Shown: positions 51,306 to 61,972, counted from the stretch's first letter. The stretch is DNA of 64,000 bases from Bacteroidaceae bacterium (GCA_017509605.1 JAFWPH010000053.1:1-64000); one strand, 5' to 3'. Numbers and translations: made by a program. Notes: a model not told the origin generated them from the letters alone.

Positions 51306-53990
51306 ATGAAACGTCCATTACTTATCATTGCCTTGGCTGTGCTGTTCTCACTACGTGCCACCGCCCAGCAGACCGACTACACAGCCACCGACAGCGTGCT
51401 TGCTTACATCAAACATGCCATGCTGTTCAACCGGTCAATGCCACAGGAGAAAGCGTATCTCCACCTCGACAACACCGGCTACTTCAAAGGCGAGCGCATT
51501 TGGTTCAAGGCATACCTCCGCAGAGCCGACACAGGGGAACCAAGCGACATCAGCAAGGTTCTCTATGTGGAACTGCTTAACCCCAGTGGCGACGTAATCC
51601 AGAAAGCCAAATTGAAAGTGGAGAATGGCGAAGCCGCCGGAGACTTGGGCTTAGACAGCATCTTTGGAAGTGGTTTCTACGAAATACGCGCCTACACTCG
51701 CTACATGATGAACTTCGGCGACGCCACCGCATTCTCCCGGGTACTGCCGGTCTTCAACAAACCCAAGACGGAAGGCGACTACAGCAACCCCGTCATCGAC
51801 CAATACAGCTACCGCAACCGTCTGCCTGGTCGAGAGAAAGAAGAGGACGCTGCAGTGCTGTCGGCAGAAGACGGCAAATCGAGAAAAGCCAAGGGCTTCG
51901 AGGTGAAATTCTATCCAGAGGGAGGCGACTTGGTACAAGGCCTGCGCAGCCGTGTGGCTTTCACCGTCACAGACAAGGACGGCATGCCCGTAGCCACCAA
52001 AGGCCTCATCATGAACGAAGAAGACCAGACCCTTGCCGTGGCCTTCTCCGGAGCAGACGGACGCGCCGTGTTTGAAATCATCCCTGAGGGCAAGCACCTG
52101 AAGATGGCACTGACAGATGAGGACGGTGACCTGCATACCTTCGACCTGCCCGAACCCCGCGCTGAAGGATGCGTGGTCAAGGTGGACCCTTTGAAAGACG
52201 ACGAAGTGACGGTCTTGGTCAGCAGCAGTCCTGCGATGCTTGGCCGTATGCTCGGCTATACCATCGTGAATGGCGGCCGCGTGTTCCATGCCGATACGCT
52301 CACGGCAGAACCTGCCATCGAGATCGGACTGAATCGCGACGATTTGCCATACGGAGTGAACCAACTGACGTTCTTCAGCAGCGACGGACAGATTCAGGCA
52401 GAACGACTCTTCTTCATCTGCCCCGAAGGCGAGGATGTGGATTCTGTCAAACTGACAGCCGACCGACAGTCCATCACTCCATGCTGCAAAGTGAAATTCG
52501 ACATCCAGACCGCACCCAACAGCCATGTATCCTTCTCTGCCATGGACGCTGGAACACTGACCAACGGCAAGCAAGGCAACATTCACACCTGGATGCTGCT
52601 TGGAAGCGAGGTGAAGGGCTATATCGCCAATCCCGACTATTACTTCGAAGCCGATGACCTCCCACACCGACAGGCTGCCGACACGTTGATGCTGGTACAG
52701 GGGTGGCGCCGCTATGACTGGCGCCTAATTACCGGGCAAACACCATTCCCCAAGGTTCAGCCCATCGAAGACAAGCTCTATGTGTTCGGTCAACTCAAAC
52801 CGTCGCTCAGCGCATGGAAGAAGAAGCACGAGGTGAGCAACGTGGACCTGACCGCCTTCCTCTTCAATAAAAGTGGCCAGAGTCTTCGAGGCGATTGCAC
52901 CACAGACTCAGCAGGTCATTACGCCTTCTCTATTCCCGACATCGACGGAGAGTGGAACATGCAAATCCAGACACGTATCGACGACAAGTTGAAGACATTC
53001 GCCGTGACCATCGACCGTCATTTCGCACCCAAGCCCCGTTTCTTGAGCGCTTTGGAAAGTAGCATGATACCACAGAACGAAGCCAACTTCTTCCGGCCAC
53101 TACCCACAGGGGGAGCAGAGAACGAAAGCGAGGAAGACAAACGGCTGCGCGTCCAAGTTGGACACAACGAGTTCGTGACCAAGACAGTGACCGTGAAAGC
53201 AAAACGCAACTACTGGACCGACAGTACTGGACGTTGGCACAACGAGAACGAGGCCCGACGAAGCGCGGTCCTTTTCTACAACTGCGACGAAGGGAGTGAT
53301 GAGCTTGCCGACAAGGGAGAGACACAACCTACACTCTATGCGTGGCTCGAACAAAAAAACCAGCTGATGAAGAACTGCGACCCTCTTCAGATGATAGAGT
53401 ATGATAATGAACTCGAGTCTTTCATGTCGGCGGTGACAAACGATTCCTGCTTTAATTTCCATGTTGAGGGACCAACCTACAACAACCGCCCAACCGTGTG
53501 GATTCTCAACAACAAATACGCCGGTGTATCAGGCTTAGGAGCATTGATGAAAAGGGCTCAGGAAGAACCGACATTTGTCGGACAAAGCAACATCGAACCT
53601 CTACCCATGTATCTCGACGAGGCAAAGTCGGTGTATATCGTACAGCAGGCCACGGCACTCGACTACTACATCATCAACAGCACCATACAAGGATGTAACC
53701 CTGCGATAATCTTCGTCTATACCCATCCCACATTCTCAACAGCCAGCAACAAGGGATTGCGTAAGACACATTTCCAAGGGTTCAACGTACCCACCACATT
53801 CAAGACCGACGACTACACACTGTATATCGCCACCGACGACTTCCGACGCACCATCTACTGGCAACCCACCGTCCAGACCGATGCCAACGGACACGCCACT
53901 GTGGAGTTCTTCAACAACTCCACTGCCAAGCAGATGTATGTCAATGTGGAAGGTATTGGCGCAGACGGCAAGTACCTTGTGTCAGAGTAA
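51306..53990 (+). CDS. Large secreted macroglobulin-like (MG2-domain) surface protein
   Basis: The 894-residue product starts with a signal peptide, LLIIALAVLFSLRATA-QQ (about residue 21). Next comes an MG2-like domain: EKAYLHLDNTGYFKGERIWFKAYL, VLYVELLNPSGDVIQKAKL and GFYEIRAYTRYMMNFG. More beta-sandwich domains follow (KFYPEGGDLVQGLRSRVAFTV), then a region with WRRYDW, and a C-terminal DANGHATVEFFNNSTAKQMYVNVEG that is typical of Bacteroidota TonB-linked macroglobulin-like proteins. The usual TonB-plug segment is not clearly visible. The start at 51306 is chosen because the longer frame overlaps the GT2 gene. Its role is unknown, perhaps binding or translocation at the surface. Confidence 0.7.
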   Translation: MKRPLLIIALAVLFSLRATAQQTDYTATDSVLAYIKHAMLFNRSMPQEKAYLHLDNTGYFKGERIWFKAYLRRADTGEPSDISKVLYVELLNPSGDVIQKAKLKVENGEAAGDLGLDSIFGSGFYEIRAYTRYMMNFGDATAFSRVLPVFNKPKTEGDYSNPVIDQYSYRNRLPGREKEEDAAVLSAEDGKSRKAKGFEVKFYPEGGDLVQGLRSRVAFTVTDKDGMPVATKGLIMNEEDQTLAVAFSGADGRAVFEIIPEGKHLKMALTDEDGDLHTFDLPEPRAEGCVVKVDPLKDDEVTVLVSSSPAMLGRMLGYTIVNGGRVFHADTLTAEPAIEIGLNRDDLPYGVNQLTFFSSDGQIQAERLFFICPEGEDVDSVKLTADRQSITPCCKVKFDIQTAPNSHVSFSAMDAGTLTNGKQGNIHTWMLLGSEVKGYIANPDYYFEADDLPHRQAADTLMLVQGWRRYDWRLITGQTPFPKVQPIEDKLYVFGQLKPSLSAWKKKHEVSNVDLTAFLFNKSGQSLRGDCTTDSAGHYAFSIPDIDGEWNMQIQTRIDDKLKTFAVTIDRHFAPKPRFLSALESSMIPQNEANFFRPLPTGGAENESEEDKRLRVQVGHNEFVTKTVTVKAKRNYWTDSTGRWHNENEARRSAVLFYNCDEGSDELADKGETQPTLYAWLEQKNQLMKNCDPLQMIEYDNELESFMSAVTNDSCFNFHVEGPTYNNRPTVWILNNKYAGVSGLGALMKRAQEEPTFVGQSNIEPLPMYLDEAKSVYIVQQATALDYYIINSTIQGCNPAIIFVYTHPTFSTASNKGLRKTHFQGFNVPTTFKTDDYTLYIATDDFRRTIYWQPTVQTDANGHATVEFFNNSTAKQMYVNVEGIGADGKYLVSE

Positions 53991-53995
53991 CCACA

Positions 53996-54004
53996 GGGGG
54001 GGGG
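53996..54004 (+). repeat. Nine-G homopolymer tract after the stop codon
   Basis: Nine consecutive G lie 5 bp after the stop of the macroglobulin-like gene and before its terminator. Such tracts slip easily, but this one is outside the coding region. Confidence 0.8.
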
Positions 54005-54018
54005 AGCTTTCTCAGTAT

Positions 54019-54059
54019 TCGGAGAGTTCGGGATTTTCTTAAGATTCCGGATTCTCCGA
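54019..54059 (+). terminator. Terminator after the macroglobulin-like gene
   Basis: Stem TCGGAGAGTTCGGGA / TCCGGATTCTCCGA, near-perfect, followed by TTCCTTTTT. The 260 bases from here to the next start are AT-rich and hold a near-consensus TAACTTTA at 54173-54180. Confidence 0.8.
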
Positions 54060-54172
54060 TTCCTTTTTACGTCACTAACCGCATGATTGGTTGGAAAAGT
54101 TAAAAAAACGGTATGTTACAACTGAAATAGAATATGTAACATTTAATTTTTACACATTATATTATTTTGATG

Positions 54173-54180
54173 TAACTTTA
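54173..54180 (+). promoter_or_regulatory. Near-consensus -7 box for the fasciclin-SusCD operon
   Basis: TAACTTTA differs from TAnnTTTG at the last base and lacks a -33 TTTG. A weak core could reflect control by an activator or special sigma factor. Confidence 0.35.
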
Positions 54181-54322
54181 CATTCGTTTAGAAAACCTAA
54201 AAAAGCTACTTTTTAATAACTATTTGACCATCAATATATTAACCAAATAATCCAGTAACATCAAAGTCAACTGGACATGTGTGATGACGCAAAAAAACAT
54301 AAAAAATACAAAAACACTATTT

Positions 54323-56836
54323 ATGAACAGAAGACATTCCAACAGAGTCATGGCATACATGGCTATGGGGACGCTGATGGCGCTTTCGACATTGTCGTCC
54401 TGCGATGGTTACGACCTCGGAGACGAGGATCCGTCATGGTTGGGGTCCAGCATCTATGCGTACTTAGATGACGGGAACTACACCAACACTGTCCGTCTGA
54501 TCAACGACTTGAACTATGGCACTGTGCTCAACACCACTGGTAGCAAAACGCTCTTCGTTGCCGACGACGATGCTTTCAACCGTTTCTACAGCAAAAACAA
54601 CTGGGGCGTTCACCGCTACGAGGACCTGTCACTCGCCCAGAAGAAGATGTTGCTTTACGGTGCTATGATCAACAACTCCTGCCAGATGGCTTACCTTTCG
54701 AGTTCAACGGGGCCCATTGAGGGTGACTGTATGCGAAGGCTCACTTCTCAGTCGGTTTACGACTCTGTGCCTTTGCTCACGCCCGACAAGATGCCCAACA
54801 CACCCTACTGGCAGTACTACCGAGACAACAACAAGACCATTCCTTGCATGATGGACATGTCCACAGCACCGATGATCCATTTCATAGAGATGTTCCTCGA
54901 GAACAAGCAAATCACCAACAATGACTGCAATTTCCTCTTCAACTATGTAACCGAGCGACAGCCAGGGGATGCCAACGTCAACGGTGTGATGATGGCAGAA
55001 CCCAACATCAAATGCTCAAACGGATTCGTGCACCGCATGGCTGAAGTGATGACACCGCTGCCCAACATGGCGGAAATCATCAACACCAATGCCAACACAC
55101 AGAAATACGCCAAGTTGCTTGAGCGTTTCTGCGCACCTTACTACAACCGCACCGCCACCGACGAGTACAACCGACTCTACGGAACCAGCTACGACAGCGT
55201 GTTCCAGAAGCGTTATTTCTCTGAGCGGTCGCAGGGCGGACAGGCACTTAACCTGACTCCTGCTGAAGGACCGGTGAATGGTACACTGAAATTCGACCCG
55301 GGATGGAACGAGTTCTACAGCACAACCAACGCTGGAACCAGCACAGAAGTAGCCCTTCAGGAGAACATGGGCGTGATGCTCGTGCCCAGCGATGAGGCAC
55401 TCGACCGCTACTGGAACGAGGGTGCTGGCAAGGTGCTCAAAGACTACTACGGTTCATGGGAGAACGTTCCCGACAACGTCGTGTCGAAGATGCTCAATGT
55501 GAACATGCTCAACTCGTTTGTCAACTCAGTTCCCAGCAAGTTCGAGACAGTGCTCAATGACGCCAACGACGAACTCGGCATCACTACCGCCGACATCGAC
55601 AGCGTGCTGCTCGGATGCAATGGCGCAATATACCTTACTAATAAGGTGTTCAATCCCGTTGCTTATATTTCCGTTTCTTTCCCAGCACTGATCAATGAAA
55701 CGATGAGCATCCTCAACTGGGGAATCGAGCAACTGGGCTTTGAAGTGTATCTCAACTCCCAGCAGTCCTACTACAGTCTGTTCATACCGAGTAACAAGTC
55801 TTTGCTGGAATATATCGACCCATGCTCCTTTGGCAAGACTTCCACTCAGATGTTCCGCTTCCATTATGACGCCAACGCACCTACAGTGCAAGACCGCGTC
55901 TGGGCATCCATCTGGAACTACGATACAGAGACAGGTACAGTAGGCGACTCCATCGGAGAGGCTTCCTACAACCAAATCACCAACCGACTCAACGACATCC
56001 TCGACCAGCATATTGTCATTGGAAACGTGGAAGACGGCAACACATACTACAAGACCAAGGGTGGCGGTTTCCTCAAGATAGAGAACGCCGCTGCTGGTGT
56101 CGGCGGTATGACTGTCAGCGGTGGTTGGCAGATTGAGCAAGGCAAGAAAGTGAGAGTGTCAACGATTTACGACGAATCGCTGGAAGGCAACGGCAAAACC
56201 TACATCCTCGAAGACGAGCCATTGATGACGAGCCGAAACTCAGTCTATGACATTCTCAGCCAGCACGAAGAATTCAGTGAGTTCACGGCCCTCCTTCTGG
56301 GCTCTGGCCTACTTGAGGACAAGCGCGTGATTGGTACTGACGAGCATGGCTGCCCATCAACAAACGTCAGCCTGTTCAACACCTTCAACTACTCTGTCTT
56401 CGTTCCGACCAACGAGGCTATAGCCAAGGCACACGACAACGGACTTCCCACATGGGAAGACGTTGAGAATGAGACCGACCCTGATTTGGCCGACAGCCTC
56501 AGGAACGAGATTGTCCTTTTCCTCCGCTATCACTTCCAGGACAACGCAGTCTTCATTGGCGGTGGAAACGTGAGCGACACTTATGAGACCTCAGCCTACA
56601 AGGTGCAAGACGACAACTTGAGTTACTTCAAGGTCACCACCACAGCCGATGACCAACAACTCACCATCACCGACAACATGGGCGGCACCTGCAAAGTGGT
56701 GACCTCAGGAGGTCTCTACAATCTGCTGGCCCGCGAATACCAGTACGACAGCAGTGATGCCGTGAGGGCCAACAACCTCTACACTTCCTCCTTCGCCGTT
56801 GTACACCAAATCGACGGTGTGCTCAACTACAAATAA
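54323..56836 (+). CDS. Fasciclin-domain surface lipoprotein, 837 aa
   Basis: The signal peptide MALSTLSSC (Cys about 27) marks a lipoprotein. The first fasciclin-like unit covers residues about 40-250 (YTNTVRLINDLNYGTVLN, TLFVADDDAFNRFY, a YGAMINNSCQMAYLSSS H-box-like segment). Others appear to follow (VMLVPSDEALDRYW, SLFIPSNKSLLEYI, VFVPTNEAIAKA), giving about four repeats of the FAS1 pattern L-F-x-P-x-(D/N)-x-A. The ATG at 54323 (MNRRHSN) gives a normal signal peptide; a GTG/ATG pair at 54281-54286 would add 13-14 residues. It opens the operon and ends 24 bp before susC. FAS1 domains usually bind proteins or glycans. Confidence 0.82.
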   Translation: MNRRHSNRVMAYMAMGTLMALSTLSSCDGYDLGDEDPSWLGSSIYAYLDDGNYTNTVRLINDLNYGTVLNTTGSKTLFVADDDAFNRFYSKNNWGVHRYEDLSLAQKKMLLYGAMINNSCQMAYLSSSTGPIEGDCMRRLTSQSVYDSVPLLTPDKMPNTPYWQYYRDNNKTIPCMMDMSTAPMIHFIEMFLENKQITNNDCNFLFNYVTERQPGDANVNGVMMAEPNIKCSNGFVHRMAEVMTPLPNMAEIINTNANTQKYAKLLERFCAPYYNRTATDEYNRLYGTSYDSVFQKRYFSERSQGGQALNLTPAEGPVNGTLKFDPGWNEFYSTTNAGTSTEVALQENMGVMLVPSDEALDRYWNEGAGKVLKDYYGSWENVPDNVVSKMLNVNMLNSFVNSVPSKFETVLNDANDELGITTADIDSVLLGCNGAIYLTNKVFNPVAYISVSFPALINETMSILNWGIEQLGFEVYLNSQQSYYSLFIPSNKSLLEYIDPCSFGKTSTQMFRFHYDANAPTVQDRVWASIWNYDTETGTVGDSIGEASYNQITNRLNDILDQHIVIGNVEDGNTYYKTKGGGFLKIENAAAGVGGMTVSGGWQIEQGKKVRVSTIYDESLEGNGKTYILEDEPLMTSRNSVYDILSQHEEFSEFTALLLGSGLLEDKRVIGTDEHGCPSTNVSLFNTFNYSVFVPTNEAIAKAHDNGLPTWEDVENETDPDLADSLRNEIVLFLRYHFQDNAVFIGGGNVSDTYETSAYKVQDDNLSYFKVTTTADDQQLTITDNMGGTCKVVTSGGLYNLLAREYQYDSSDAVRANNLYTSSFAVVHQIDGVLNYK

Positions 56837-56860
56837 TGACAATAAAAAACGCACAACAAT

Positions 56861-59800
56861 ATGAAATCATTTTCTAAATATCTTCTGTTATCGGTCATGT
56901 TGCTGGCTCCATCTTTGATGCGTGCCCAGTCGGCAGGCGCGATGATCAGCGGTAATGTCTATGACGACATGGGAGGAGTGATGATGGCGAACGTGGTGGA
57001 AATCGACGCCGCCAACCGTATTGTAGCCGCAGCTGTAACCGACATCAACGGCGACTTCTCTTTCCGTCTCGTCAATCCCAAAGACAAGATACGCGTGTCG
57101 TACGTAGGATACGCCACCCAGACACTTGCCATTAAAGGCACAACCTATAAAATCTACCTCAAGAGCAACACCACACTGACCGACGTGGTGATTACAGCCA
57201 AGAAGACCATACAGTCCAGTGGTCTGGCCATTCCGGAGCGTGAGCTTTCCATCGCCAGCCAAAGCATCGACGCAAAAGAGTTCGAAGGTTTGGGCATCAC
57301 CACTGTTGACGAAGCGCTGCAAGGCCGTATTTCCGGTCTCGACATCGTGGCAAACTCTGGTAACCTCGGAGCCGGCACCAGCATGCGCCTTCGTGGTGTA
57401 AGTTCCATCAACGGCAATTCAGAACCTCTGATTGTGGTGGACGGAAACGTCTTCGAGAGCGACTACAAGAACGGATTCGACTACGCCAGCGCAACTGAGG
57501 ACCAGTTCGCTGAACTGCTGAACGTCAACCCCGAGGACATACAGAGCATCACGGTGCTGAAAGACGCAGCCGCAACTGCTATCTGGGGTTCACAAGGCGC
57601 CAACGGTGTGATTGAGATCAAGACCAAGCGCGGTCAGAGAGGTAAGACGAAGGTGCAGTACAGCTACCGCCTTTCTGCCACCTACCAGCCCAAGGGCATG
57701 CGCCTGCTCAATGGTGACCACTACACCATGTTGCTGAAAGAGGAGTACTACAACCCCACCCTCAGCGAGGCTTCTGCCGATATCCGCGAAATCAACTACG
57801 ATCCTTCGTACTCTGAATACGAGATGTATAACAACAACACCGACTGGGTTGACGCAGTTTCCAAGATTGGTTGGTTGCAGAGCCACTATGTGTCGATTAC
57901 CGGTGGTGGTGAGAAAGCCAACTTCCGCATCTCGGGTGGTTACGACCACCAGACAGGAACCGTCCTTCGCCAGAAACTCGACCGCTTCACCACACGTGTG
58001 GCTCTCGACTATTTCGTCAGCGACCGCATCAAGTTCCAGACCAACTTCAACATGACCTATACCGACAACCACAAGAACTACCAAGGCAGCGGTGGCGACC
58101 TGCTTTCCATCGCCTACCAGAAGATGCCTAACCTGTCGATATATGAGCAAGACGCCAACGGCAACGACCTGAGCGATTACTACCATGTGCTCCCCAGCGT
58201 ATCGTCACAGCTCAATGACCAGCGCAACCTGGTGAACCCTATAGCATTGGCCTATGAAGCCACTAATAATGAATCGACCTATCAGATCGAGCCTGAGTTC
58301 AAACTCAACTACAACCTTCTCGGGCTTGACGACAGCAGTCACCGACTGGTTTACGAGGGCAAGGTGGTATTCAACATCTTCAACCGCTACAACGACCAGT
58401 TCTACCCTGCATCGCTTGTGACCAGTGGATGGAGCAACACCAACAACAACCGTACCTCAGCTTCCTCAAGCAAGAGTACTGCCATCACCACACAGCACCG
58501 TCTGACATTCACACCACATTTCAAAAACGAGAACCACTCGCTCATGGCCATGGCACAGTTCCAGATGACCGACGGTAGCAGCAAGTCGCAAAACAATGTG
58601 GTCTATGGACTGCCCTCCAGCAACATGAAGAGCACCACAGCAGAAGGTATCATCAGCACCATGAGCACAGGTGCCGGACAATGGCGAAACGTCTATCTGA
58701 CTTTCTCTGCCCACTATGCCTACAAAGGTAAGTACATGGCCGACTTCTCCGTACGCCGCGACGGTAGCACCAAGTTCGGTGACGAATACCGCTGGGGTAA
58801 CTTCCCCGCACTCTCCTTCCGTTGGAATGCATCCGATGAGCCATTCATGAAGAAAATCAAGTGGCTGTCGATGTTGTCAGTACGTCCAGGATGGGGTGTC
58901 GTAGGTAACCAGCCAGGCAGCGAGTACCTCTATTTCTCAAGATACAGCAACACCAGTTCATACGTTGACAAAGGAGCCATTATTCCTTCCAACATACGTC
59001 TGAGCAACCTCCACTGGGAAGAGAAGGAGACATGGAACGTAGGTTTCGACCTCGGTTTGTTCGACAACCTGATCACTGCCGACTTCAACATCTACACCCA
59101 GATGACCTCCGACCTGCTGATGGCCAACATCAACATTCCTTCATCTTCAGGTTTCACAGCCCTCTCATGGCAGAATGTGGGTAATATGCGCAACAATGGT
59201 TGGGAGTTCAACATCAACGGTAACAGAATCATCCACAAAGGCAAGTTTAGCGTTGACTTCAACGTCACCTTCGCGAACAACCGCAACGAAATCACCAAGA
59301 TGGACGAGACTGTGCTCGACAACCTGAACAAGGATTTCAGTTACAACAACGGCACTTACCTGACCCGTATCCAGCTCAACAACGCCTTCGGTTCCATCTA
59401 CGGCTTCCGCTACAAAGGCGCTTACCAGTACAGCAAGTACTCAGAGACTGAAGTTCCGGGCGTGAGCGGTCCGAACGCACCTGTAGCCCGCGACGAGAAC
59501 GGCAATGTGGTGATTGACAAGAACGGACTGACCGTGCCTATGGTGTTCAACTACGACAACACATCCAACACTTACGCATACGAGTTCAAGGGTGGTGACG
59601 CCATCTATGAAGACATCAACCACGATGGCAACATCAACGAGCTCGACATTGTTTACTTAGGTTCCTCACTTCCTAAAGTCACTGGTGGTTTCGGATTCAA
59701 AATCAACTTCGGCAACTTCCGTTGGAACAACCAGTTCACCTTCCGCGCTGGCAACAAGGTGGTGAACATGGCACGCATGAACGCCGAATCAATGTATAAC

Positions 59801-60160
59801 AACCGCAACCAATCTACCGCAGTGAACTGGCGCTGGCGTGTGGAAGGCGATGTGGCACAGATACCACGCGCACTCTACAACGAAGGTTACAACTACCTTG
59901 CCAGCGACCGATTCGTGGAAGACGCCTCCTTCCTGCGACTCAACTATTCTCAGTTGAGCTACAACTTCGACCCTCAACTGGTCAAGAAATGGGGACTCTC
60001 GAGCCTGAGCATCAACCTCAGCGCACACAACCTCTTCTGTCTCACCGGCTACTCCGGCGCCGACCCCGAAGTGGGTTACGGTGGACTGAGTGTCAGCTAC
60101 GACAACGCCAGGACTCCACGCTCCCGTCAGTTCACGCTCGGCGTGTCTGTGATGTTCTAA
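56861..60160 (+). CDS. SusC/RagA-type TonB-linked outer-membrane transporter
   Basis: The 1099-residue product has a signal peptide ending MRAQS (about residue 24). A carboxypeptidase-D-like regulatory domain follows (about 30-110, GNVYDDMGGVMMANVVEI, FRLVNPKDKIRVSYVGYATQTL), with LTDVVITA leading into the plug domain (about 130-255, including RGVSSINGNSEPLIVVDG and VLKDAAATAIWGSQGANGVIEIKTK). The rest is a large beta barrel ending SRQFTLGVSVMF. It imports a bulky ligand with TonB energy. The susD gene starts 63 bp later. The ligand is unknown; no sugar-degrading enzyme is present in the operon. Confidence 0.95.
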   Translation: MKSFSKYLLLSVMLLAPSLMRAQSAGAMISGNVYDDMGGVMMANVVEIDAANRIVAAAVTDINGDFSFRLVNPKDKIRVSYVGYATQTLAIKGTTYKIYLKSNTTLTDVVITAKKTIQSSGLAIPERELSIASQSIDAKEFEGLGITTVDEALQGRISGLDIVANSGNLGAGTSMRLRGVSSINGNSEPLIVVDGNVFESDYKNGFDYASATEDQFAELLNVNPEDIQSITVLKDAAATAIWGSQGANGVIEIKTKRGQRGKTKVQYSYRLSATYQPKGMRLLNGDHYTMLLKEEYYNPTLSEASADIREINYDPSYSEYEMYNNNTDWVDAVSKIGWLQSHYVSITGGGEKANFRISGGYDHQTGTVLRQKLDRFTTRVALDYFVSDRIKFQTNFNMTYTDNHKNYQGSGGDLLSIAYQKMPNLSIYEQDANGNDLSDYYHVLPSVSSQLNDQRNLVNPIALAYEATNNESTYQIEPEFKLNYNLLGLDDSSHRLVYEGKVVFNIFNRYNDQFYPASLVTSGWSNTNNNRTSASSSKSTAITTQHRLTFTPHFKNENHSLMAMAQFQMTDGSSKSQNNVVYGLPSSNMKSTTAEGIISTMSTGAGQWRNVYLTFSAHYAYKGKYMADFSVRRDGSTKFGDEYRWGNFPALSFRWNASDEPFMKKIKWLSMLSVRPGWGVVGNQPGSEYLYFSRYSNTSSYVDKGAIIPSNIRLSNLHWEEKETWNVGFDLGLFDNLITADFNIYTQMTSDLLMANINIPSSSGFTALSWQNVGNMRNNGWEFNINGNRIIHKGKFSVDFNVTFANNRNEITKMDETVLDNLNKDFSYNNGTYLTRIQLNNAFGSIYGFRYKGAYQYSKYSETEVPGVSGPNAPVARDENGNVVIDKNGLTVPMVFNYDNTSNTYAYEFKGGDAIYEDINHDGNINELDIVYLGSSLPKVTGGFGFKINFGNFRWNNQFTFRAGNKVVNMARMNAESMYNNRNQSTAVNWRWRVEGDVAQIPRALYNEGYNYLASDRFVEDASFLRLNYSQLSYNFDPQLVKKWGLSSLSINLSAHNLFCLTGYSGADPEVGYGGLSVSYDNARTPRSRQFTLGVSVMF

Positions 60161-60223
60161 TCCAGTCAATGGAAAACTATCAGAAGACAAATCATTTATC
60201 CACTGACTAAAATCAAGATCAAG

Positions 60224-61939
60224 ATGAAGACAAAAAATATCATACGAACAATACGTACAGCCACCTTGGCCGTGGCTGTGTCGGGCATGGCAGCCTCTTG
60301 CGACGACTTCCTGAGCATCGAGCCGCTGAACGACATCGTACTTGAGAAATTCTGGACCAACGAGGCGGATGTCACCAGTGTGATGAACGCATGCTACACA
60401 CAGCTGGAGTCGGCCGACTGCATCCAACGAATGATTGTGTGGGGCGAACTCCGCAGCGACAACATGACAACAGGTTCAGGCATCAGCAACGAAATGAACC
60501 AGATTCTCAAGGAAAACCTTCTGGAAACAAACAACCTGACCGACTGGCAATCCTTCTATAAGGTCATCAACAGTTGCAACACAGTGCTCCACTACGCACC
60601 ATCGGTGAACGAGCTTGACCCCAACTTCACTGACTCCGAGCTCAAGGCAACCATCGCTGAGGCAACCACACTGAGAGCCCTGTGCTATTTCTACCTCATC
60701 CGCACTTTCCGCGATGTGCCATACGTGACCACGCCATCCATCGACGACACCCAGAACTACAGGGTGGCTCCCATCAAGTTCGATGCCTTGCTTGACTCAC
60801 TGATCACCAGTGTGGAACTCGTGAAAGACGACGCTGTACGCTCATACGGTGAGGATGCCATCGAGAACACTGCCAAGATCACCCGCTGGGCAGCCTACAC
60901 CCTCTTGGCCGACATGTATCTGTGGAAAGGCGATTACCAACGGTGCATCGACTACTGCGACCTCGTCATCAAGGAGAAGCAACGCCTGTATGAGATTGAG
61001 CACGAGGAGAACGCCACGACAACCACACTTGAACTCTACGGCGACATCCCTCTTATCGCAGAGTCTCCCAGTGGAACCACTGTATCAGGCAACACCTACA
61101 ATGAGATTTTCGGTACCGGCAACTCGTTTGAGAGCATCTTTGAACTCAGTTTCATGAACAACCAGTCGGTGACCAATTCAACCATCTCATCCCTTTATGG
61201 TTCTTCTTCTGTTACCGAGGGACGTATCACTGCACCGACCTACCTCTTCTCCGAGGCTTTTTCGGGCAACAACAAGTATTTCTCCAAGACCGACTGCCGC
61301 TACCTGGAGAACATGGCTGAGAGTTCGAGCCGTGTGGCCATCCAGAAATACGTGATTGAGGAACTGTCGTTCCGTCCTTCAACCACCTCGGGTAGCGCTC
61401 CCCGTGTCACCGCCACGCGCCGTAACACCAACTACGCCAACTGGATTATCTACCGCCTGTCGGACGTGCTGCTGATGAAGGCTGAAGCCGAAGTGGAACT
61501 GGCTGGCAACGTGGATGGTCTGGCACAGATGACAGAAGAGCAAGACAACCACTACCGCCGTGCGTTTGCCTGTGTATCGGCCGTTTGGAAACGAGCCAAC
61601 AACAAGCGCACTGCCACCACCGACACGCTTATCTATGACGACTACGCCAACTCCCGCATCACTATGGAAGACCTTGTGTTCGACGAGCGTCAGCGCGAGT
61701 TCCTCTTCGAGGGCAAACGCTGGTACGACCTGGTTCGTCTGAGCCGCCGCGACAACTCCAACACGAGAATGGTGAGCAAAGTGCTGTCGAAGTTCGAGCA
61801 GAACGTGGCCGCCATCCGCATCAAGCTGGCATCCCAAGACGCGCTCTTTTTCCCTTATTACAAGAACGAGCTCGACGCCAATCCTTATCTTGAGCAGAAT
61901 GCGGCATACGTGACCGACGACACATCGGCAAGGCAATAA
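60224..61939 (+). CDS. SusD/RagB-type ligand-binding lipoprotein
   Basis: A 571-residue lipoprotein (signal ending MAASC, Cys26). CDDFLSIEPLND, then FWTNEADVTSVMNACYTQLE, are typical of the SusD N-terminus. The helical TPR-like part follows (EATTLRALCYFYLIRTFRDVPYV, RWAAYTLLADMYLWKGDYQRCID). The C-terminus has DLVFDERQREFLFEGKRWYDLVRLSRR, the most conserved SusD signature. It covers the SusC channel and captures the ligand. Between the susC and the second fasciclin gene it forms the core of the operon. Confidence 0.95.
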   Translation: MKTKNIIRTIRTATLAVAVSGMAASCDDFLSIEPLNDIVLEKFWTNEADVTSVMNACYTQLESADCIQRMIVWGELRSDNMTTGSGISNEMNQILKENLLETNNLTDWQSFYKVINSCNTVLHYAPSVNELDPNFTDSELKATIAEATTLRALCYFYLIRTFRDVPYVTTPSIDDTQNYRVAPIKFDALLDSLITSVELVKDDAVRSYGEDAIENTAKITRWAAYTLLADMYLWKGDYQRCIDYCDLVIKEKQRLYEIEHEENATTTTLELYGDIPLIAESPSGTTVSGNTYNEIFGTGNSFESIFELSFMNNQSVTNSTISSLYGSSSVTEGRITAPTYLFSEAFSGNNKYFSKTDCRYLENMAESSSRVAIQKYVIEELSFRPSTTSGSAPRVTATRRNTNYANWIIYRLSDVLLMKAEAEVELAGNVDGLAQMTEEQDNHYRRAFACVSAVWKRANNKRTATTDTLIYDDYANSRITMEDLVFDERQREFLFEGKRWYDLVRLSRRDNSNTRMVSKVLSKFEQNVAAIRIKLASQDALFFPYYKNELDANPYLEQNAAYVTDDTSARQ

Positions 61940-61972
61940 CCTACTCATGAAACGTAAAAACAGACAACCATT

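Noticed and set aside
51651-52667. 338-residue minus-strand frame opposite the macroglobulin-like gene
   Set aside because: Antisense shadow caused by codon bias; no promoter or family motif.
53996-54004. Phase-variation switch
   Set aside because: The G tract is after the stop codon and not between promoter boxes, so slippage would not switch a gene on or off.
54281-54322. Upstream GTG/ATG start of the first fasciclin lipoprotein
   Set aside because: It would place 13-14 polar Lys/Asn-rich residues before a complete lipoprotein signal peptide; kept only as an alternative.
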